Assembly: GCA_003231795.1 (NCBI GenBank)
Contig: QIJI01000374.1
Span: 1-9,034 of the forward strand
Length of the DNA stretch: 9,034 bases
Reading direction: 5' to 3'
Source of the DNA: Gammaproteobacteria bacterium
GTDB taxonomy: Bacteria; Pseudomonadota; Gammaproteobacteria; GCA-001735895
Below are positions 6,628 to 9,034 of this stretch, piece by piece. Under the pieces are notes generated by a model. It was not told where the DNA came from. It saw nothing but the letters and a program-made list of their open reading frames with translations, and did no database searches. Both the position numbers and the translations under genes were made by a program. Position 1 is the first letter of the stretch. Each line of letters starts with the position of its first letter.

Positions 6628-8850
6628 TTGAAGCCGATCAACAAAACTGCCATTACAAAAGACCTTGTTCTGCTCGGTGGCGGGCATAGTCATCTTTTTG
6701 TATTGCGTCATTTTGCAATGCACCCGGTGGCAGGGGCGCGTATAACGCTGGTGACGCGCGATTTGAGTACGCCTTATTCAGGTATGCTGCCGGGACTCAT
6801 AGCCGGCCATTACGATCACAACGAAGCGCATATCGATTTACAACCGCTGGCCCGATTTGCTCAGGCGCGAATCATACATGGTGAAATAACCGCGCTGGAT
6901 GTGGAACAACAGCAAATCACTATCCGGGGACGACCCGTGATTAGCTATGACCTGTTATCGATCAATGTCGGTTCCCGACCGAACTGCCCGATTGAAGGAC
7001 CCGGTACCTCACGCCAATTTGCGATCAAACCGGTAGACAGGTTCCTCGAGTCATGGCGGGAACTGGAACAGGGTTTGCTCGATAGCGATAACACGATTCA
7101 ACTGGCCATTATCGGTGCCGGGGCCGGTGGTGTCGAACTGGCATTATCGCTGGAGCACCGGGTGCGTCACTTAACGGCGCGCAAAGGAAGGTTGAAAATA
7201 TCATTGGTAACCGATCAGGCCCGCTTGCTTGTTACCCATAACCGTCGCGTACAAAGCAGATTTGAACAGATTTTGAAGCAGCGATCGATCGATATTCACA
7301 CTCTCAGTCGTGTCGATCAATTTGATGGTGAATATTTACGCGGCGATTTTGACACGCCGATACCCGCGCATGCCGCGATTTGGACAACCCATGCCAGCCC
7401 TGAATCCTGGCTTGTTGATTCGGGCCTGCAACTCGATCCGTCAGGTTTTGTTGCGGTCAGTGCAAGCCTCCAGAGTCGTTCTCATGAATCGGTCTTCGCA
7501 GCCGGTGATATCGCTTCGGTGGCGCAGTATCCAAGACCGAAATCAGGTGTATTCGCGGTGCGCCAGGGAATTCCGCTGGCACGTAATCTGTCGCGCTACC
7601 TGCAAAATCAGAAACCCGAACCTTACAAACCCCAGGCCAGTTTTTTATCCTTGATTTCCAGTGGTGAACGTTCAGCGGTAGCCAGCCGGGGTGAATGGCA
7701 GTTACAGGGGCGTTGGTGCTGGTGGCTCAAGGACAAAATTGATCGTCGCTTCATAAGGCGCTTTAGTGACTTGCCACGCATGAATAGCGGCGTTAGCGAA
7801 TCCACCGAATTGTCGCCGATGCGTTGCGGTGGCTGCGGTTCAAAACTGGGTCGCGATACGCTCGAATCGGTGCTGGCTCGAATTGATCAGGATTTTGGGC
7901 ATGGTATTTGCGGTACCCGGCAATACCCCGACGACGCGGCCTTGATTGAGGTGCCCGAATCAGCCCAGCTGGTGCAAAGCGTCGATCAGTTTCGAAGTTT
8001 TGTCGATGATGCTTATCTGTTTGGCAAGATCGCTGCCAACCACGCGCTCGGAGACCTGTTTGCGATGGGGGTGGCACCGCATAGTGCCATGGTTACCGCC
8101 AATGTCGAATTTGGCAGTAGCGCACGACAGGCAGAGGATTTGTATCAGCTAATGTCAGGAGTCATGCACAGCTTGCAACAAAACGACACCCGGCTGGTCG
8201 GCGGACATAGCGGTGAAGCGGCTGAAATGAGTTGCGGTCTGAGTGTAAATGGTTTTGCCACGGCAGATGAATTATTACTCAAATCCGGAATGCAACCCGG
8301 CAATGGGGTCATTCTGACCCGGTCGTTGGGGAGCGGGGTATTGTTTGCTGCCGATATGCAGGCCGCTGCAAGTGGCGAATGGATTGACCATGCGTTAGCG
8401 CAAATGCAATTATCAAGCCGTGCGGCAGCCGATTGTCTGCGACAGTTTTCGGCTACTGCCTGCACCGATGTTACCGGTTTTGGTTTAGCGGGGCATTTAT
8501 TTGAAATGGCCAGAGCGTCGGAGGTAATGGTCGAAATTATGCTCGATAGCCTGCCACTTTACCCAGGGGTGCTGGAGCTTTCGGCGTCGGGTTTTGAAAG
8601 CTCGCTAAAACCGCAGAACAGTCGAATCCGCCATACTATTCTTGATCGGGACGGGCTCGCGTCGAATCCGATTTACCCGATTTTGTTTGATCCGCAGACA
8701 GCGGGCGGCTTGCTCGCCAGTGTGCCCGCTGAAAAAGTCGACGACTGCTTACACAAGCTGCATCAGCTCGGTTACGACCAGGCGCAGGTGATTGCGCGAG
8801 TCAGCCAACGCATCGACCCTGACTGCTACCTGGCGCTGGTCAACTCCTGA
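6628..8850 (+). CDS. selD: Selenide,water dikinase with N-terminal NADH-dehydrogenase-like flavoprotein domain
   Basis: A 740-residue bifunctional protein, cytoplasmic. Residues about 10-385 form a pyridine nucleotide-disulfide oxidoreductase-like domain of the kind known fused to SelD (TIGR03169): FAD-binding GGGHSH (17-22), NAD(P)-binding GAGAGGVE (163-170), and the second FAD contact VFAAGDIAS (289-297). Residues about 397-740 are SelD, which makes selenophosphate from selenide and ATP for selenocysteine and selenouridine. SelD motifs: GGCGSK (401-406) with active-site C403 and K406, DDAAL (435-439), SVDQF (451-455), GGHSGE (525-530), CTDVTGFGLAGH (612-623), FDPQTAGG (687-694). C403 is encoded by TGC (7834-7836), so this is the Cys form, not the Sec form. 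The start is TTG at 6628: it is the only usual start between an in-frame stop (6607-6609) and the FAD motif. A ribosome-binding site is not obvious. The 3' end overlaps the convergent gene by 11 nt. Confidence 0.95.
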   Translation: MKPINKTAITKDLVLLGGGHSHLFVLRHFAMHPVAGARITLVTRDLSTPYSGMLPGLIAGHYDHNEAHIDLQPLARFAQARIIHGEITALDVEQQQITIRGRPVISYDLLSINVGSRPNCPIEGPGTSRQFAIKPVDRFLESWRELEQGLLDSDNTIQLAIIGAGAGGVELALSLEHRVRHLTARKGRLKISLVTDQARLLVTHNRRVQSRFEQILKQRSIDIHTLSRVDQFDGEYLRGDFDTPIPAHAAIWTTHASPESWLVDSGLQLDPSGFVAVSASLQSRSHESVFAAGDIASVAQYPRPKSGVFAVRQGIPLARNLSRYLQNQKPEPYKPQASFLSLISSGERSAVASRGEWQLQGRWCWWLKDKIDRRFIRRFSDLPRMNSGVSESTELSPMRCGGCGSKLGRDTLESVLARIDQDFGHGICGTRQYPDDAALIEVPESAQLVQSVDQFRSFVDDAYLFGKIAANHALGDLFAMGVAPHSAMVTANVEFGSSARQAEDLYQLMSGVMHSLQQNDTRLVGGHSGEAAEMSCGLSVNGFATADELLLKSGMQPGNGVILTRSLGSGVLFAADMQAAASGEWIDHALAQMQLSSRAAADCLRQFSATACTDVTGFGLAGHLFEMARASEVMVEIMLDSLPLYPGVLELSASGFESSLKPQNSRIRHTILDRDGLASNPIYPILFDPQTAGGLLASVPAEKVDDCLHKLHQLGYDQAQVIARVSQRIDPDCYLALVNS

Positions 8851-9034
8851 GTTCGAGCAAACCCGATTCCAGAATAACCTGGGCACAGGCGGCTTCCTGA
8901 TGGGGAGCCATCAAATGAGCGCCGGCGCAACCTTCGATTTCAGCAAAACCCTGCAACAATTCAGCGCAAATTGCGCGACCTTCGGCTTTCTGGTCGGAAG
9001 CGCCATCAAGTCGGTTAATAATTGAGTCGGGAAC
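8840..9034 (-). CDS. Methylenetetrahydrofolate reductase-like protein, C-terminal end (5' truncated by window edge)
   Basis: On the minus strand an open frame enters at 9034 and runs 64 codons to TGA (8842-8840). It reads VPDSIINRLDGASDQKAEGR, then AICAELLQGFAEIEGCAGAH, then LMAPHQEAACAQVILESGLL. This matches the end of the methylenetetrahydrofolate reductase family (flavin-dependent TIM barrel): the VPD..I.RL..ASD...EG segment, the following helix, and the last-strand motif GAHLMAP. The family reduces 5,10-methylene-THF to 5-methyl-THF for methionine synthesis or C1 metabolism. It resembles the non-enteric branch rather than E. coli MetF, which ends differently, so I leave the symbol blank. 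Only the last 64 residues are visible. Its stop lies inside the 3' end of selD, a tail-to-tail overlap of 11 nt with no room for an intergenic terminator. Confidence 0.72.
   Translation of the reverse strand, partial: VPDSIINRLDGASDQKAEGRAICAELLQGFAEIEGCAGAHLMAPHQEAACAQVILESGLLELRS

Noticed and set aside
7310..7654. Plus-strand open frame of 114 codons
   Set aside because: Frame-shifted shadow inside the flavoprotein half of the SelD fusion; the real frame carries the NAD- and FAD-binding motifs.
7828..7846. Possible selenocysteine codon in the SelD active site
   Set aside because: The active-site codon is TGC (7834-7836), a normal Cys; the frame contains no internal TGA.
8306..8320. Perfect hairpin GGGTCA-TTC-TGACCC inside selD
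   Set aside because: Considered as a SECIS or terminator. There is no in-frame TGA just before it, no U-tract after it, and the bases encode a conserved SelD region, so it is probably incidental.
8792..9025. Plus-strand open frame of 77 codons at the right edge
   Set aside because: Overlaps the end of selD in another frame, and the opposite strand encodes a recognisable MTHFR-like C-terminus.

Overview
The window looks like chromosomal housekeeping DNA from a Gram-negative bacterium, most likely a gammaproteobacterium. This rests on the form of argininosuccinate synthase, an exported lipoprotein, a periplasmic multi-heme-type cytochrome, a periplasmic PQQ sugar dehydrogenase, a CPXCG zinc-ribbon protein and a selenide,water dikinase fused to a flavoprotein. 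No insertion sequence, CRISPR array, phage gene, tRNA or rRNA is visible. Genes are packed almost end to end, and the only real spacers are two divergent promoter regions (852-990 and 6555-6627). No stretch over 300 bases lacks a gene.

Layout, left to right. (1) 1-102 is the tail of an unidentified plus-strand gene. (2) 135-851 (minus) is a metallo-beta-lactamase-fold hydrolase with its own promoter. (3) 991-3202 (plus) is a four-gene operon: argG, a small lipoprotein, a thioredoxin-fold [2Fe-2S] ferredoxin and acylphosphatase, linked by 4-nt and 11-nt overlaps and one 1-nt gap. (4) 6554-3218 (minus) is a three-gene operon: a soluble PQQ-type aldose sugar dehydrogenase, a small CPXCG zinc-ribbon protein, and a 668-residue exported protein with two CXXCH heme-binding motifs. 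(5) 6628-8850 (plus) is divergent from that operon and encodes a 740-residue fusion of an NADH-dehydrogenase-like flavoprotein and SelD. (6) 8840-9034 (minus) is the C-terminal end of a methylenetetrahydrofolate-reductase-like protein, converging on selD with overlapping 3' ends.

How the genes may work together. argG makes argininosuccinate; its three downstream partners have no known role in arginine synthesis and may simply share its expression. The minus-strand operon is the more suggestive group: a predicted periplasmic sugar dehydrogenase co-transcribed with a predicted periplasmic diheme protein could form an electron-donor/acceptor pair, though this is inference. The SelD fusion supplies selenophosphate, and its oxidoreductase half may deliver or reduce the selenium substrate. 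The active-site residue of the SelD half is an ordinary Cys codon, so no selenocysteine is needed to make it.

The least explained item is the 668-residue diheme protein, whose long segment between the two heme motifs matches nothing I can name. I did not find a clearly new defence or mobile system.
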